Shown here: positions 22,401 through 35,300 of the stretch, one piece after another | Layout of the letters: the number at the start of each line of letters is the position of its first letter | How positions within the stretch are numbered: position 1 is the stretch's first letter | Assembly (NCBI GenBank): GCA_028583685.1 | Contig: JAMXIF010001183.1 | Coordinates: 11,935,117 to 11,999,116 of the forward strand | DNA: 64,000 nucleotides | Direction: 5' to 3' | Source of the DNA: Petaurus breviceps papuanus | Taxonomy: Eukaryota > Chordata > Mammalia > Diprotodontia > Petauridae | The notes under the pieces: model-generated | The model's database searches: none | Seen by the model: only the letters and a program-made list of their open reading frames with translations | What the model was told of the DNA's origin: nothing | Program-made: the position numbers and the translations under genes

Positions 22401-22663
22401 CATGCATGCAAGCTTGCTTATGAGTTGGAAGGGGAAGGAACTCCAGAAGGAAGGCCCTGTGCTTAGAGGGAACTAGGAGGACCTTCATAATAACCTCACA
22501 TTTTTGCCTGTTCTTGGCTATCATTCTAGATCTTAAAATTGTCTAGTGCAGTTCCTTCAACATACATCAGTATAGCAAGGATCTATGATTTTTTTTTTTT
22601 GGTATGGGAACTCCTTCCATCCATGGAAACTAATGTATCCTGTCTATACCTTAGATATGCACT

Positions 22664-22890
22664 TTTTTGTTGTTCAGTCATTTCAGTTATGTCTGACTCT
22701 TTGTGACCCCATTTGGGGTGTTCTTAGCAAAGACACTGGATCAGTTTGCCATTTCCTTCTCCAACTCATTTTACAGATGAGGAAACCAAGGCAAACAGGG
22801 TTTAGTGACTTGCCCAGGGTCATATGGCTTGTAAGTATCAGAGCTGAACTGTTCATTAGTCTATCCTCTATGCCATTCTGCTTGTCACAG
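22664..22890 (-). mobile_element. Mar-1 SINE
   Basis: Reverse copy: GTTGTTCAGTCATTTCAGTT, GTGACCCCATTTGGGGTGTT and CAGATGAGGAAACCAAGGC. Confidence 0.85.
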
Positions 22891-24009
22891 CAGTATGAAC
22901 AGTATGAGCAGTGCACTCTAATTAAAATAAGTGATTGTTGAATTGAATCTTGTTTGGCATATTTGGGACCAGTGCTGTGGGTTGCTGTTTTGTGCCTTAA
23001 ACTGTCTCTCTCTCTAGGTATTATTGAGGCAAAATCTTGTGTTCCTCAATGTTTATTTTTCACTTGTTGATTGTAACTTATCTGCCTCTGCCTTTTCTAT
23101 TTCCCACTAGGGGAATGATGGCCCATCAGGTTTGGGTTGTATGCATTGGTCATCCTGTGTCATGTGGGGTGAGGTTCAGTGATGGGAGAGGAGGTGGTGA
23201 GGGGAGGGAAGAAGGGGTAAGGGAGATCTATTATCTATATATGAACTCTGATGCTTCTTATAGGCAAGTATGTTGTATAGTCCTTGGTGAGTATAACCCA
23301 TGAGGAATGCACTTGGGATTAGGTTGGAGAATAAATATAGTATTGTATTCTCCATTTTACACACTCAGTTCCTCCTCCTTTGGGACCCCACTATGAAATC
23401 AAGATTAATGAGTGGAAACTCTTCTGTTGGTAACCATCCAGAACAAGGGGAATAGCTTCAAATTCTCCCCTCCACTGAGGCCCAGCAGGAGTAAGGAGGA
23501 AGGGACTCCTCTCCTACACACCTAGGAATCATAGGAACACTAAATTCTCTAAGTAAAAATGTATATAATAGCTATGGATAAATATGAAATTTTGACAGAC
23601 GGTCAAATCTCATTTTTAATCTGACTTTCATTTTGTCTCTTGGCCACATGCTTTTTGGTATCTTTGGGCACATTGGCCCACAGCTTATATTTAGATTGTG
23701 GCTAACACCTCTACAATTCTGGCACTTAGACCTCGAACTAAATTCACTTGTTTGCTTCTGAATCTCACACTATGGAGTACCAAGGTTTGTTAAATGATCC
23801 TTACATGAGCCAGCTAGCTAGTTTACATATTGAAAGAACTCTGTTGAGAGGTCCCAGACCATATCTCTAGCCCTGACCAATCAGCTTGCAAAAGCATGAC
23901 ATTCTTTCAAGAGGGCTCAAAAAAGAGTGTGGTTGGTTGAGGGGGAACTCAGCATCTCAACTGGAAAAACAATTTCAACTGCCTGTTCCACTGACAGAAG
24001 GTCAGTAAT
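22891..24009. other. Unique DNA, no gene seen
   Basis: No repeat, exon or RNA gene recognised across 1.1 kb. Confidence 0.6.
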
Positions 24010-24190
24010 ATTGTCTTCAGCTAAGTGGCTCAGTGGATATGGAATCAGGAAAACATGAGTTCAAATATCTAAAAAGGAGAATAATAAAAATCACCTATGA
24101 TACAGGATTGTTGTGAGACTAAAATAAAATAAAATGTACAAAGTGCTTTGCAAACTAAAGTACTATATAAAAGCTAGCTATTCTTCTTCA
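24010..24190 (+). mobile_element. Mon-type CORE-SINE with internal loss
   Basis: CTAAGTGGCTCAGTGGATAT head joined to GATTGTTGTGAGACTAAAAT and CTATATAAAAGCTAGCTATT tail; the middle is missing. Confidence 0.65.
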
Positions 24191-24286
24191 TCTCTTTTAA
24201 TGATAATTAAAGGACTATGGTCCCTGACTACAGTTTCAAAAAAAAAAAAAGGGAACCAACTATGGGGACCAATTCACCTAATCCTA

Positions 24287-24292
<6 letters not shown>

Positions 24293-24338
<46 letters not shown>

Positions 24339-24348
24339 NNNNNNNNNN

Positions 24349-24397
<49 letters not shown>

Positions 24398-24406
24398 CGC
24401 GCGCGC
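24293..24406. repeat. (GT)n microsatellite with a 10-N gap
   Basis: GT runs on both sides of the gap 24339-24348, ending GGGCGCGCGCGC, a Z-DNA-prone alternation. Confidence 0.95.
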
Positions 24407-24619
24407 ATTCTTAACCTGGGGCTCCGAGACTTTGTTTTTTTTTTTTTTCTTCAGAAAAAAAACATATTTTGATAACTGTATTTCAATGTAATTGATGTTT
24501 TTTATAATCTTGTGTATTTTATACATTTGAAAACATTATCTGGGTCCATAGAAGGGGTCTATAGGGTTCACTAGATTGCCAAAGTAGTCCATCACACATA
24601 CACATACACACGTTAAGAA

Positions 24620-24738
24620 GACCTGTAAATAATACAAGTATTATTTTACAGATTAAAAAACTGATTCTCAAAGAGACTGATTTACCAAATTCACATAGTT
24701 AGGAAGTCCCAGAATCAGAATTTGAATCCAAGTCTTTT
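24620..24738 (-). mobile_element. CORE-SINE split by an L1 (rest at 25168-25205)
   Basis: TATTTTACAGATTAAAAAAC, TCAGAATTTGAATCCAAGTC. After the L1 the SINE continues as CTAAATTCTAGTTCTCTTCC. Confidence 0.65.
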
Positions 24739-25152
24739 AAAAAAAATTATTTAATCTTTAATTTGTGGAATTAAACAAGCATTTCCATAGAATAGTATAA
24801 TAAAAAAAGATGATTACACATGACATTTCAAATCTATTATGTACAACTTGCTATTCCTTTTAAATATATAATTCAGTTATCATGTAAACATTTTTTTTCC
24901 TTTTTTCTTCCCCCCCCTCCCTCCACCAACCTAGAGATGGCTATCATTAGACACAAATATGTATATGCATATATATGTAAAACTATTCACTATGTGCTTC
25001 TATTTTTAAATTTCTTCTCCTTCCTGCAGATAGTATCTTCCTTCACATGTCCTTTATAGTTAACTTGGGTATTTATAATAGTCAAAATGACTTATTCACT
25101 CAAAGTGATTAAATTAAACCAATATTGTTGTCACTGTATATAATGTTCTCTT
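24739..25152 (-). mobile_element. L1 3' end of another subfamily, with target duplication
   Basis: This is an L1 3' UTR in reverse (TACAACTTGCTATTCCTTTT, AGATGGCTATCATTAGACAC). It is flanked by GAATCCAAGTCTTTT (24724-24738) and GAATCTAAGTCTTTT (25153-25167), a 15-base duplication with one mismatch, and it splits a CORE-SINE. Confidence 0.82.
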
Positions 25153-25239
25153 GAATCTAAGTCTTTTGACCTAAATTCTAGTTCTCTTCCTACTACAATA
25201 CAAGTAGCTTATGTGTATGTACCTGTAATGGTTTAAGGT

Positions 25240-25445
25240 TGCAGAGTTTTGCCCCAATTAACTCATTTAATCCTCACAACAGTTCTGTGAGGCAGGTAGT
25301 AAAAGCATTATCACCTCCATTTTGTAGATAAAGAAGTTAAGGCTTAGAAAAATACAGTGACTTATCCAGTGTCAGACAGCTGGGTAATAATAGACTGGGA
25401 TTACAATTTGGGTTTTCTGACTGCAAATCTGGGGGTCATTCCATT
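25240..25445 (-). mobile_element. MIR/Mon-type CORE-SINE
   Basis: CATTTAATCCTCACAACAGT, CATTTTGTAGATAAAGAAGT, AGTGACTTATCCAGTGTCAG. Confidence 0.75.
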
Positions 25446-27164
25446 AGAAAAGAAAGGCCAAAATGGTTTCTTCCCTTCCAATCCAGAGATTCTACAGTCT
25501 TGGGGTGGGGAGAATGGTTATTGTTAAGTTTTTAAATGGATATATTTTCCTAAATTTTAGTGGATTCCAGTGAATTTTAGAATATAGTGAAAGATGTCCT
25601 TGACCGTCATTCCTCCCGTTTCCCTCACTGTAAACCCGGTTCTGTTCTTCTGATTTTCTAAATGTTCATGAAGTCCAAGGACTACACAGTTTATGTGTGA
25701 TTTTGCAAGCTACAGGACATGCATGGTTAAGCATTCACTGTGGGTCTAGAAAAGCGTCACTTCCAAATAGGAAGTGGTAATTCAGCAATTTACTTTTAGA
25801 CAATTTTAGCCTTTTGGTTGTCTTTTTCTATGACCTTGTTTTGATTCACATCTTGCCGACAGGATGAAATTGATGATGAGTGTGTCTGGACCTTCCCAAA
25901 GAGGAATGTAACCTGAGGATCATTTTAGAATTCTAGAGATATTCACAGGTGAGTGACTGGAAGATCAATAAAAAGGCAGAAGGCAAGAGTACCACACTTT
26001 TCAAAAAATTAGATTTCTTTTTCAATATGCTTGCAAAAGAATGGGGTGTCAGAAATGGGATGCTTTTCAACAAAATATTGAGTTATTGGCATATTGTTAG
26101 AATGAAATGGTTTCAGATATATAATGCGTCCTTGCCTTCTATAAAAACATATTTAATAGATAATTTGCAAAAAAAGTCTTGAACTTTATACAAGAGGCTC
26201 AGTTTTGTTAAAAATGCTCAGATGTTGACTTTATTTTAATTGCATTTAGTAGAGCTTACAAGGAATTATATACATTTTACAGCAAAAATATTGTACGGTA
26301 TCTTCCTTTGGAAAAATTGTATATCTTGGTCAACCTTTCTACCCACAAACAACAACAATAACAACAATTCCTAGAAGGTCTTCAAACTTCATTAAGCTAT
26401 GATTTTAGGTATAACAAACCAATGAGTATGTAGTCTAGAATATGTAGTTCTATTTTTTTTTTCCCTCAGAAATTGGAGGTCAAGCTAATATAAACCTTTG
26501 AATGGACTTATTCAAGTGACTAAGGGCTGGGAGAAATAGCACATCACTGCTAAGTGATGGAACATAGCACATGAAAGTCTTCCAATTAAACTAAAATAAA
26601 ATTACTTGCCTATCCTATAGGGATTTTCTTTAGTGCTAAGTGGATAACGACTCCTGTCCGAATCAGCACTATTTAGAAACTTGGAAAAAGACAGTCCTAA
26701 GTGGAACTATTTCTAAAATACTTGAAAGATATAATTTTTACAAATGAAAAAATTGAAAAAGGAGTGTCAATCTTTCTGTCAAGAGGAAGAAAGAGAAAAA
26801 TATCAATGGGGAAAGCCTCTTGACTGATTTCTCAACCACTGCTTTTGCAAAGCAGAAGAAAGACAGCCTAACACTTCAACTCCAGGCTTTCTTTCTTTTT
26901 TATAGCTCCCTAATCAGCAAAATGAAGCAATTTCACTAAAATGCTCTCTCTAAAATTCTGTTTAGCTATAACGGTCTTCTCCTGTGACTCTAAATATATC
27001 AAAATGCCTAAAAGGGACTAAATGGCCACTTGAATATTGAAGTCATCAACCCAAAGACTTACTTTTTTCTCCCTGTAAACATATGTTGTCATGTAAACTG
27101 CAGCTGTCTTCATGATGGGATATAAGCTTATACTCATGGTGAACACTGCAAGTCCCTATGACTG
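25446..27164. other. Repeat-poor unique DNA, no gene seen
   Basis: A 1.7 kb stretch without any recognised repeat, unusual in this window. It might hold regulatory DNA or a 5' exon of CCR6, but no exon is clear by eye. Chance frame 25949-26182. Confidence 0.55.
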
Positions 27165-27360
27165 ATAACCGGGTAGACCATGAAATTTGTAGTGGGAAAG
27201 TCATGGAATTTGGAATATAAAGTCCTGTGTTCAGATCCCAGCTCTGCCATTAAAAGCTGATGATCCTTGAGTGGATACAAGCTTAGTTTCTACAACTGTA
27301 AAATAAAGGGAATATATAAGTTCTAGTATTCTTTTCCACTATAAAATTGTATGACTTGAA
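27165..27360 (+). mobile_element. MIR-type CORE-SINE
   Basis: GTGTTCAGATCCCAGCTCTG, CTACAACTGTAAAATAAAGG, TCTTTTCCACTATAAAATTG. Confidence 0.65.
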
Positions 27361-27585
27361 AAAGGATGTCAGTAGCATATCATAAACATTTCCTGTTTTT
27401 AGTTTTATTTTCTTTCCAACTAAGGGAAGCTGGAGTCAACTGTGGGTTGGGGGAAGTTCTTACTCAGTTGTAGCCTTAACTTTCCTTCTCATTGGGAAAA
27501 GGAGGGAGGTGGAGTCGTCTAATAAATGTTGAAGTGAGTTTTATTTGTATTGTTTGAGTCAAGTAAATTGACCTATTATGACTGA

Positions 27586-27766
27586 TTTTTATTTTTTATT
27601 TATTTATTTTTTGCTTTTTGGAGGGGGAAAAACAGGGCAATTGGGGTTGTGACTTGCCCAAGGTCGCACAGCTAGTTTTGTGTTAAATGTCTGAGGCTGG
27701 ATTTGAACTCAGGTTCTCCTGACTCCAGGGCCCGTGCTCTATTCATTGTGCCACCTAGCTGCCCCT
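27586..27766 (-). mobile_element. Poly-A tailed tRNA SINE (SINE1 type)
   Basis: T-rich tail, GCAATTGGGGTTGTGACTTG, then GTGCCACCTAGCTGCCCC at the 5' end of the element. Confidence 0.87.
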
Positions 27767-28503
27767 TTATTTGTTTTTTAAAAGCATTGCTGGCAGGTCT
27801 TGGTATATTGTTTAGTAATCAGGAAACAAACTTCTATTATCCTTATTCATTTTTCTTCTTTATTGATAGATTTTATTTTGACACAATAGACATCATCCAA
27901 CAAACTCTCCCAACTCTCCTCCCATGATGCTACCCAGCCTGACTGAAGTAAGTTCACAGAAAAGACTTTAGCAAAACAACCTAGCAGAATAATTGTGATT
28001 AATAGTAGAGATTTCCATTAGGTTAGTCCCATCTGAAATCAACAAGTGTAAGTCAGTGTTGATCCTACCACCATTCAGAAATTCAAACTTTAGAGAATAT
28101 TCACTTTCCCTGTGAATTTCATAGCATCTGAATTTTATCAGTGGAGGAAAAGTGAATTAGAAAAGAAATTACTGTAATGGAGAGTGTCATGGTTACATAT
28201 TGTTCTACTTCCTGCCCTCTGTCCTTTTATCTTACAAAACCAACAAAGTTTTGGAAAAATTACCATGGAATTGCAACATTTTAAAAAATTTTGCACATTC
28301 TAGTCACTGATAAATGATTGTTTTGATAAATGATCTTAATATTTACCTTACCCTAATCAGACAAGACTAGCCCTGGGCAAAAGCAGGTGAACAAGAAGAA
28401 GAGGAATATATTAAATATAATATAGTTTTAAAAGTATTGTTCTTACTGAAACTTGTATCTGACTTGAGCAATACCTCACTTAGGTGTTTATTTTTAAAAA
28501 TTC
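27767..28503. other. Unique DNA, no gene seen
   Basis: No repeat or exon recognised. Confidence 0.6.
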
Positions 28504-28690
28504 TTCAGTCAATCAATTAATAAACATTTATTAGGTGCCTACTGTGTGCAGTCCAGTGTGCTAAGCACTAAGGTGACAAAAGACAAAAAAAGACAAAAGA
28601 CAGTTCCTGCCCTCAGGGAACTTACAATCTAATTGTGGAGACAATATGTGAACAAATATATAGCAAGCAAGCTAAATATAGGATTGAAAC
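28504..28690 (-). mobile_element. L2 LINE 3' end
   Basis: AATAAACATTTATTAGGTGC, GTGTGCTAAGCACTAAGGTG, TGCCCTCAGGGAACTTACAA. Confidence 0.82.
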
Positions 28691-29339
28691 ATTTACTAAA
28701 TAGATTAAAAAGCCAGAATAATGACAGCATCCTAATGTACTCATTTCCTTGAATCAATGTATTTGTGGAGAAGAGAGAGTACAAATTTACAGAATGTAAA
28801 TTTAGGAGGAAGGTACTTGAGTAGGGAAACCCACATGTCTGTGGGAAAACTCACAGTTGTGGATTGCATGTTTTGATGTGTCTAACTTATTAGCGCAATC
28901 TATACCACAAGTCATCTGCTAGGTCAGAGTGGCTTGGGAGCTCAAGAACCCCTTTTCTGATGGCCCTTGACTAGGCTATGAGGCTCTTGTATGTGGTTAG
29001 CTAAGAATTTCTTGTTTCTCAAAGTCTCTAAGGCAAGTCGTCTCTTTAACTTTTTTTTTTGTTTGACTAAAATGGACAACAAATATACCCAGCCAAACTT
29101 TGTTTAGTAACTATTTATGTTTGAATTAGTTGATCTCAAAAATTGGCATCCCTTTGACTTTCCAAGTCTATAAAACCTACAGGGTACCACATATGTGCAG
29201 CAGCATACCCCTAAAATATCAGGGAATATGCATTTCTGACGGGTTTGGCACCTCCTTATGCCTATCTGTGCCTTAAAACAGGGTTATGCATTGACCTGAA
29301 GTACTAGTGTTAGGATTTTGTGTACTAATTATAAAGAAA
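28691..29339. other. Unique DNA, no gene seen
   Basis: No repeat or exon recognised. Confidence 0.6.
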
Positions 29340-29595
29340 AGCATAGTGCCTGCAGAGGGCAGATTTAGAAACAGCAAGTGGAAGGTTTGATATCAGGAAA
29401 GACATTCTAACAGCTAAAATTATCTTAAAATACAATGAAGGAGTTAGGGAATTCCCCTTCATTGGAAGCCTTTAAAGCAGAGTCTGGATGGTCCCTCGTC
29501 TAGAATGTTGGAAAAAGAAACCAGGTGGAAAGGACACATGTAGATTGGACTCAGTCCCTGCCAATTCTGAAATCCTGCGATCCTGTAAAATGCAG
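29340..29595 (+). mobile_element. L3/CR1 LINE 3' end
   Basis: TATCAGGAAAGACATTCTAA, CCTTCATTGGAAGCCTTTAA and a closing CTGAAATCCTGCGATCCTGT match the L3 tail. Confidence 0.65.
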
Positions 29596-29599
29596 AAGA

Positions 29600-30054
29600 C
29601 AGAACACAATTTCTCCTTGTCTCTTGCCCTCTAAACAATTCCTTTCAGAGTTTTACCATAGTGTAATCATCTCCAAGGTGTCGAGTGAGAGAAGGGGCTC
29701 GCTATTCTAGCCTGCATGCTGAATGGTTTATTTGGATGCTTTGGTGCAGTAAAACAGAGTAATGCCTCCAGATGGGTAAAGGAGAGGGGGAAGATGCAGC
29801 CCGGTCACATCATGCTTGTGTCATTAAAATCGAGCTCTCTTGGAATCCTGAAGCAGTGTGGGTGGGGGAGTGCTCATCCGTGTCGCAGACATAGGAAGCC
29901 CAAAGCAGAAAGTCAGACAGTGGGTGGGTGGTTCCCACCTCTGCGGCTAGGTCTGTTTAGCCAGTATACCCACTGTTGCTTAAAACCAAGTAGATATAAG
30001 GAGTATGGCCGGAACTGGATGAACAAAACTGTTCAAATCACTGTCAGCAGCATG
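29600..30054. other. Unique DNA with a 125-codon chance frame
   Basis: The frame 29716-30093 has no family resemblance and runs into a CORE-SINE, so it is probably not a gene. Confidence 0.55.
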
Positions 30055-30250
30055 TTCTTAATAGTAATCATCATCACTTACGAAGCGTTTTAAAGTTTGT
30101 AAAGTGTTAGACTTATTTCATTTGCTCTTTGCAACAACCCTGTGAAATAGGTGCTATGGTTATTATTCCCATTTTATTGATGAGGAAACTGAGGCTGAGA
30201 AAGGTAAGGTCATTTGTCCAAGGTCTGTCTAAAGCAGGATTCAAACTTTT
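30055..30250 (-). mobile_element. MIR/Mon-type CORE-SINE
   Basis: GCTCTTTGCAACAACCCTGT, TTGATGAGGAAACTGAGGCT, AAAGCAGGATTCAAAC. Confidence 0.77.
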
Positions 30251-30474
30251 GGTCAGTGGAGCCCTTGGGGAAGTGAATAATTTGAGACCAGACAATTAAC
30301 AAGTCTAATAATGTTGTGCCTGTTGCATTTATGTTAATGTTCCCTAGCATAAGGATGAGGTTTGGATGGAGAAGAAGACTGTGAGCCAGGCATTGAACTG
30401 TTGAAATCATCTACGGGGAGGTCATTTGAAACAGTGCTGCTTCTTGTACTTAAAGGGATGGCAATGATCCCATA

Positions 30475-30722
30475 GGGGCAGCAGCTAGTTGGCACAGTAG
30501 ATAGATCTCTGGGCCTGGAGTTGGGAAGACTCTTCTTCCTGAGTTCAAATCTGACCTCAGACACTTACTAGCTGTGTGACCCTGGGCAAGTCACTTCACA
30601 CTGTTTGTCTCAGTTCATCCTCTGGATAAAGGAAATGGCAAACCACTCCAGTATCTCTGCCAAGATAACTCCAAATGGGGTCACAAAGAATCAGACAGGA
30701 CTGAAATGATTGAATGACAACA
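30475..30722 (+). mobile_element. Mar-1 SINE, full length
   Basis: GGGGCAGCAGCTAGTTGGCA head, GTGACCCTGGGCAAGTCACT core entry, CCACTCCAGTATCTCTGCCA tail. Confidence 0.88.
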
Positions 30723-31044
30723 AAAATGGGTTAATACAGCTAATAGGCCCTGAGTGATTGGTTTAAATGTAGGGAGTGACAGTTAGTCCCTAGAGTATTA
30801 ATGAATTTCTGGTCATCACTAGTTTTACCCAACACAGCTGAATGCTAGAAAAGAGGAAGAAAGAGTCAGAACAAATATGAAATGGCTTAGAAAAACTTTC
30901 TAAAACTTATCTTCCAATAGGTTTTTTCTAGATTCTCTTCTGAAAGTAAATTAAAAAAAACCCCACCTCAAATTAATATTCTGCCCCTCCCCACCTAGTT
31001 TTCGCAAAACAGCTGTTGAAAATGTGATAGTTTGTGATTCCTTG

Positions 31045-31130
31045 TCAATAATAATACTAACCCCTATTTACATAGAACTTTAAGGGACACTTCACACATT
31101 CGTTATCTCATTTGCTTCTGAAGTGAGCTC
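31045..31130 (-). mobile_element. CORE-SINE fragment
   Basis: CCCCTATTTACATAGAACTT and TTCGTTATCTCATTTGCTTC, the reverse of a Mon-type 3' end. Confidence 0.5.
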
Positions 31131-31235
31131 TATTGTAAACAAACACTTTGAAAGTAGGGCCTTTTTCCTATTTCTGTGAAGCCTAGTGCCTCAAACAGCA
31201 CATGGTGCATAGCAGACACTTTTGAGTTGTAGGAA
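31130..31235 (+). mobile_element. L2 LINE 3' end
   Basis: TTTTTCCTATTTCTGTGAAG, CACATGGTGCATAGCAGACA. Confidence 0.5.
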
Positions 31236-31884
31236 GATTTTTGGAGAATTTTTCCATTTAAAAATTAGTATCTTTTACTTTTGGAATCAAAGGAAAATGA
31301 ATGACTCTGACATCCAGAAAAATTAGTTGTTCCCCAAGCCTCCCGGCTCACCCTGACTTGTAAAGTTTTCGAAACAAATACAGAATACAAAGTGTTTCTC
31401 CTGACAGGTTTTCAGGGTTATTCATTGGATCAAAATGGGTACATGCATCTTATAGTTGCTGTGGGTGACATGGATGCCAGTCTTGCATCAACGGGATTTC
31501 CTTAAATACCATGTACATGACTTTTGTGGGGGAAATAGTGGTTTGGGGGTAGCCTCAATGAATCACTTACAATCACTGACTCATTGGCATCAAGTTAAAA
31601 AAAAGATGATAGCACCTTCCTTCTTGTGATTAGAAGTGATGATATCAGCATTGACTTACATCACTCTACAGTAGCAATAGATTTACCTTTCTTTGCACAC
31701 ATGTATTTCATGGACTTATTTGCATAGTGTTGTCCAAGGAGACAAAGAGTTTACAGAATTTGGGTTTAATCGTGGCCCCCTCTATCCTTGGGAAGTTTAC
31801 AATTTAATGAAGAAATTTAAAAAAGGAAAGTGGAGAGAATACATAGGTGAAAAGGACTAATTAAACGATGTCTATTAGCAATGT
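31236..31884. other. Unique DNA, no gene seen
   Basis: No repeat or exon recognised before the split CORE-SINE. Confidence 0.6.
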
Positions 31885-31957
31885 TGCAGTAGGAAAGAGG
31901 CTGGGCAATTAGGAGAGACCTAGGTTCGAATCCTTCCTCTCACACCTACTAGCTCTT
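31885..31957 (+). mobile_element. CORE-SINE split by the full-length L1 (rest at 38232-38330)
   Basis: GACCTAGGTTCGAATCCTTC then CACACCTACTAGCTC up to the L1. On the other side it continues TTTCTAGTATTTGTTTTCTC and AATAAAATGGAGATAATAAT. Confidence 0.8.
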
Positions 31958-32330
31958 TTTTTTTTTTTTGGTCTTTATTAATTTGTTTACTTTTAGTTTA
32001 CAAGATTCATTACCACAGTTCCTTGAGTTTTAAATTTTCTCTTCCTCCCCCCCCACCCATGGTGGTATACAATTAAGTATAGTATCTGCAAACACTTCCA
32101 CATTAGGCATTAGTCAGGTTATAAAGAAGGATTGTAACAGATGGAATGAAAAATAGGAAAGAGGAAACAAAATCAAACAAGAAAATGGAAAAGGGCAGGT
32201 AGTTTGTTTCAATCTGGGTTCAATCTCAGTTCTTTCTCTGGTTGTAAACATCTCTCTCCATCATGAGTCTTTTGGGTTTCACTTATGATACTGGATTGCT
32301 GAGAAGAGCCCAGTTTATCAAAGTTGGTTG

Positions 32331-35300
32331 TCACACATACATTATGTCTGTAATTGTGTACAGATTCCTCCTGGCTCTACTCTTCTCACTCAGCATCAGT
32401 TCGTATAAGCCTCTCCAGGTAAATATGAAGTCCATCTGCTCCTCGTTTCTTATAGCACAATAGTATTTCACAACATGCATATACCACAACTTGTTCAGCC
32501 ATTCCCCAATTGATGGGCAACCCCTTAATTTCCAATTCTTTGCTACCACAAAAACAGCTGCTATAAATATTTTTGTACATATGGGTCTCTTTCCCACTTC
32601 GATGATCTCTTTGGGATACAACCTTAGAAGTGGTATTGCTGGGTCAAAGGGTATGAAATTATTTATAGCCCTTTCAGCATAATTCCAGATTGTTTTCCAG
32701 AATGGTGGGATCAGTTCACAACTCCACCAGCAATGCATTAGTGTTCCAATTTGCCCACATCCTCTCCAGCATTTGTCATTTTCCTGTTTTGTCATCTTAG
32801 CCAATCTGACTGGTGAGTTGTGGTACCTCAGAGTTGTTTTGATTTGCATTTCTCTAATCAATAGTGATTTAGAGCATTTTTTCATATGCTTATAAATATC
32901 TTTAATTTCTTCCTCTGTAAACTGCCTGTTCATATCCTTTGACCATTTATCAATTGGGGAATGACTTGTATTCTTAGAGATTTGACTCAATTCTCGGTAT
33001 ATTTTAGAAATGAGTCCTTTGTCAGAGACATAGATTGTAAAAATTCTTTCCCAATTTTCCACTTCCCTCTTAATCTTGGTTACATTGGCTTTGTTTGTAC
33101 AGAAGCTTTTCAATTTAATGTAATCAAAATTATCCATATTGCATTTTATAATTCCCTCTAATTCTTGTTTGGTCATAAAGTCTTCCCCTCTCCACAAACC
33201 TGACAGGTAAACTATTCCTTGCTTTCCCAGATTGCTTAGAGTATCAGCCTTTATACCTAGATCATGAACTCATTTAGACTTGATTTTGGTATATGGTGTT
33301 AGATAATGGTCTATGCCCAGTTTCTGCCATACTATATTCCAGTTTTCCCAGCAGTTTTTGTCAAATAGTGAGTTTTTATCCCCAAAACTGGGGTCTTTGG
33401 GTTTATCGAACAGTAGATTACTCTAGTCATTGACTGCTGAGTCTTGTGTACCCAATCTATTCCATTGATCCACTACTCTATTCCTCAGCCAGTACCAAGT
33501 AGTTTTGAGGATTGCTGCTTTATAGTACAGTTTAAAATCTGGTATAGCTAGTCCACCATCCCTAGCATTTCTTTTCATTAATTCCCTTGATATTCGGGAC
33601 CTTTTGTTCTTCCAAATGAATTTTGTTACCATTTTTTTTTTTTTTGCTTTATAAGGTAGTCTTTTGGTAAAATGATTGGTATGGCACTAAATATATAATT
33701 TAATTTAGGTAAAATTGTCATTTTTATTATATTAGCTCAACCCAGCCATGAGCAATTGATGTCTTTCCAATTAGTTAGATCTGACTTTATTTGTGTGAAA
33801 AGTGTTTTGTAGTTGTGTTCATATAGGTCTTGGGTTTGTTTTGGCAGGTAGATGCCCAAATATTTTATAATATTTATAGTAACTTTAAATGGGTTTTCTA
33901 TTTCTATCTCTTCCTGTTGAATTTCATTAGAAGTATACAGGAATGCCAAGGATTTATGTGGGTTTATTTTATTTATATCCTGCAACTTTGCCAAATTTAT
34001 TTATTGTCTCAAGTAGTTTTTACTTGATTCTCTAGAATTCTCTAAGTATATCATCATATCATCTACAAAGAGTGATAGCTTGGTCTCCTCTTTGCCTAAT
34101 TTGATTCCTTTGATTTCTTTTTCTTCTCTAATTGCTACTGCTAACATTTCTAGTACCAGATTGAAAAACAGGGGTGATAGTGGACATCCTTGTTTCACCT
34201 CTGATCTTATTGTAAATGCTTCTAGCTTCTCCCCATTACATATTATACTTGCTGATGGCTTTAAATAGATGCTACCTATTATTTTAAGGAAGGCTCCATT
34301 TATTCCTATTCTTTCTAGTGTTTTTAATAGGAATGGATGTGGTATTTTGTCAAAAGTCTTTTCTGCATCTATTGAGATAATCAGGTGGTTTTTGCTAGTT
34401 TTGTTGTTGATATGCTCAATTATACTGATGGTTTTCCTAATATAAAACCACCCTTGCATTCCTGGAATAAATCCTACCTGATCAAAGTGTATTATTGTTG
34501 TGATAAGTTGCTGTAGTCTTTTTGCTAATATTTTATTTAAGATTTTTGCATATTCATGAGGGAGATCGGTCTATAATTTTCTTTCTCTGTTTCATCTCTT
34601 CCTGATTTAGGTATCAGTACCACATTTGTGTCATAAAAAGAATTTGCGAGGACTCCTTCTTCACTAATTTTCCTGAATAGTTTATAGAGTATTGGAATCA
34701 ATTGTTCTTTAAACATTTGATAGAATTCACTTGTAAATCTGTCTAGCCCTGGAGATTTTTTCCCAGGGAGTTCACTGATGACTTGTTCAATTTCTTTTTC
34801 TGAGATGGGTTTATTTAACTAATTTATTTCCTCTTCAATTAATTTGGGCAACCTATATTTTTGTAAATATTCATCCATTTCCCTAAAATTGTCAAATTTA
34901 TGTGTATACACCTGGCAAAATAATTCCTAATTATTGTTTTAATTTCCTCTTCATTGGTGGTAGGTTCACCCTTTTCATTTTTGACACTCATAATTTGGTT
35001 TTCTTCTTTCTTTTTTTATCATATTGACTAAGGGTCTATCAATTTTATTGTTTTTTTTTCATAAAACCAGCTCTTAGTTTTATTTATTAATTCAATAGTT
35101 TTCTTAATTTCAATTTTATTAATCTCTCCTTTGGTTTTCAGTATTTCTAATTTTGTATTTAGTTGGGAATTTTCAATTTGTTTTTTTTTTCTAGCTTTTT
35201 CAATTGCATGCCCAATTCATCGACCTCCCTTTTCTCTAATTTATTCATGTATGCAATCAGGGTATAAAACTTCCCCTAAGAACTGTCTTTGCTGCATCCC

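Noticed and set aside
22279-22524. His/Thr-rich - strand frame
   Set aside because: It is a (GT)n microsatellite translated in reverse.
24293-24406. Cys-Val repeat frames
   Set aside because: A (GT)n tract with an assembly gap, not a protein.
25830-25955. Possible 5' exon ending in GTGAGT at 25949
   Set aside because: An AG and a GTGAGT can be found, but nothing else supports an exon and such pairs are common by chance.
29716-30093. A 125-codon + strand frame
   Set aside because: No recognisable domain, no splice context, and its end lies in a CORE-SINE.
30475-30722. tRNA-like A and B boxes in the SINE heads
   Set aside because: They belong to SINEs; no segment folds as a true tRNA with intact arms.
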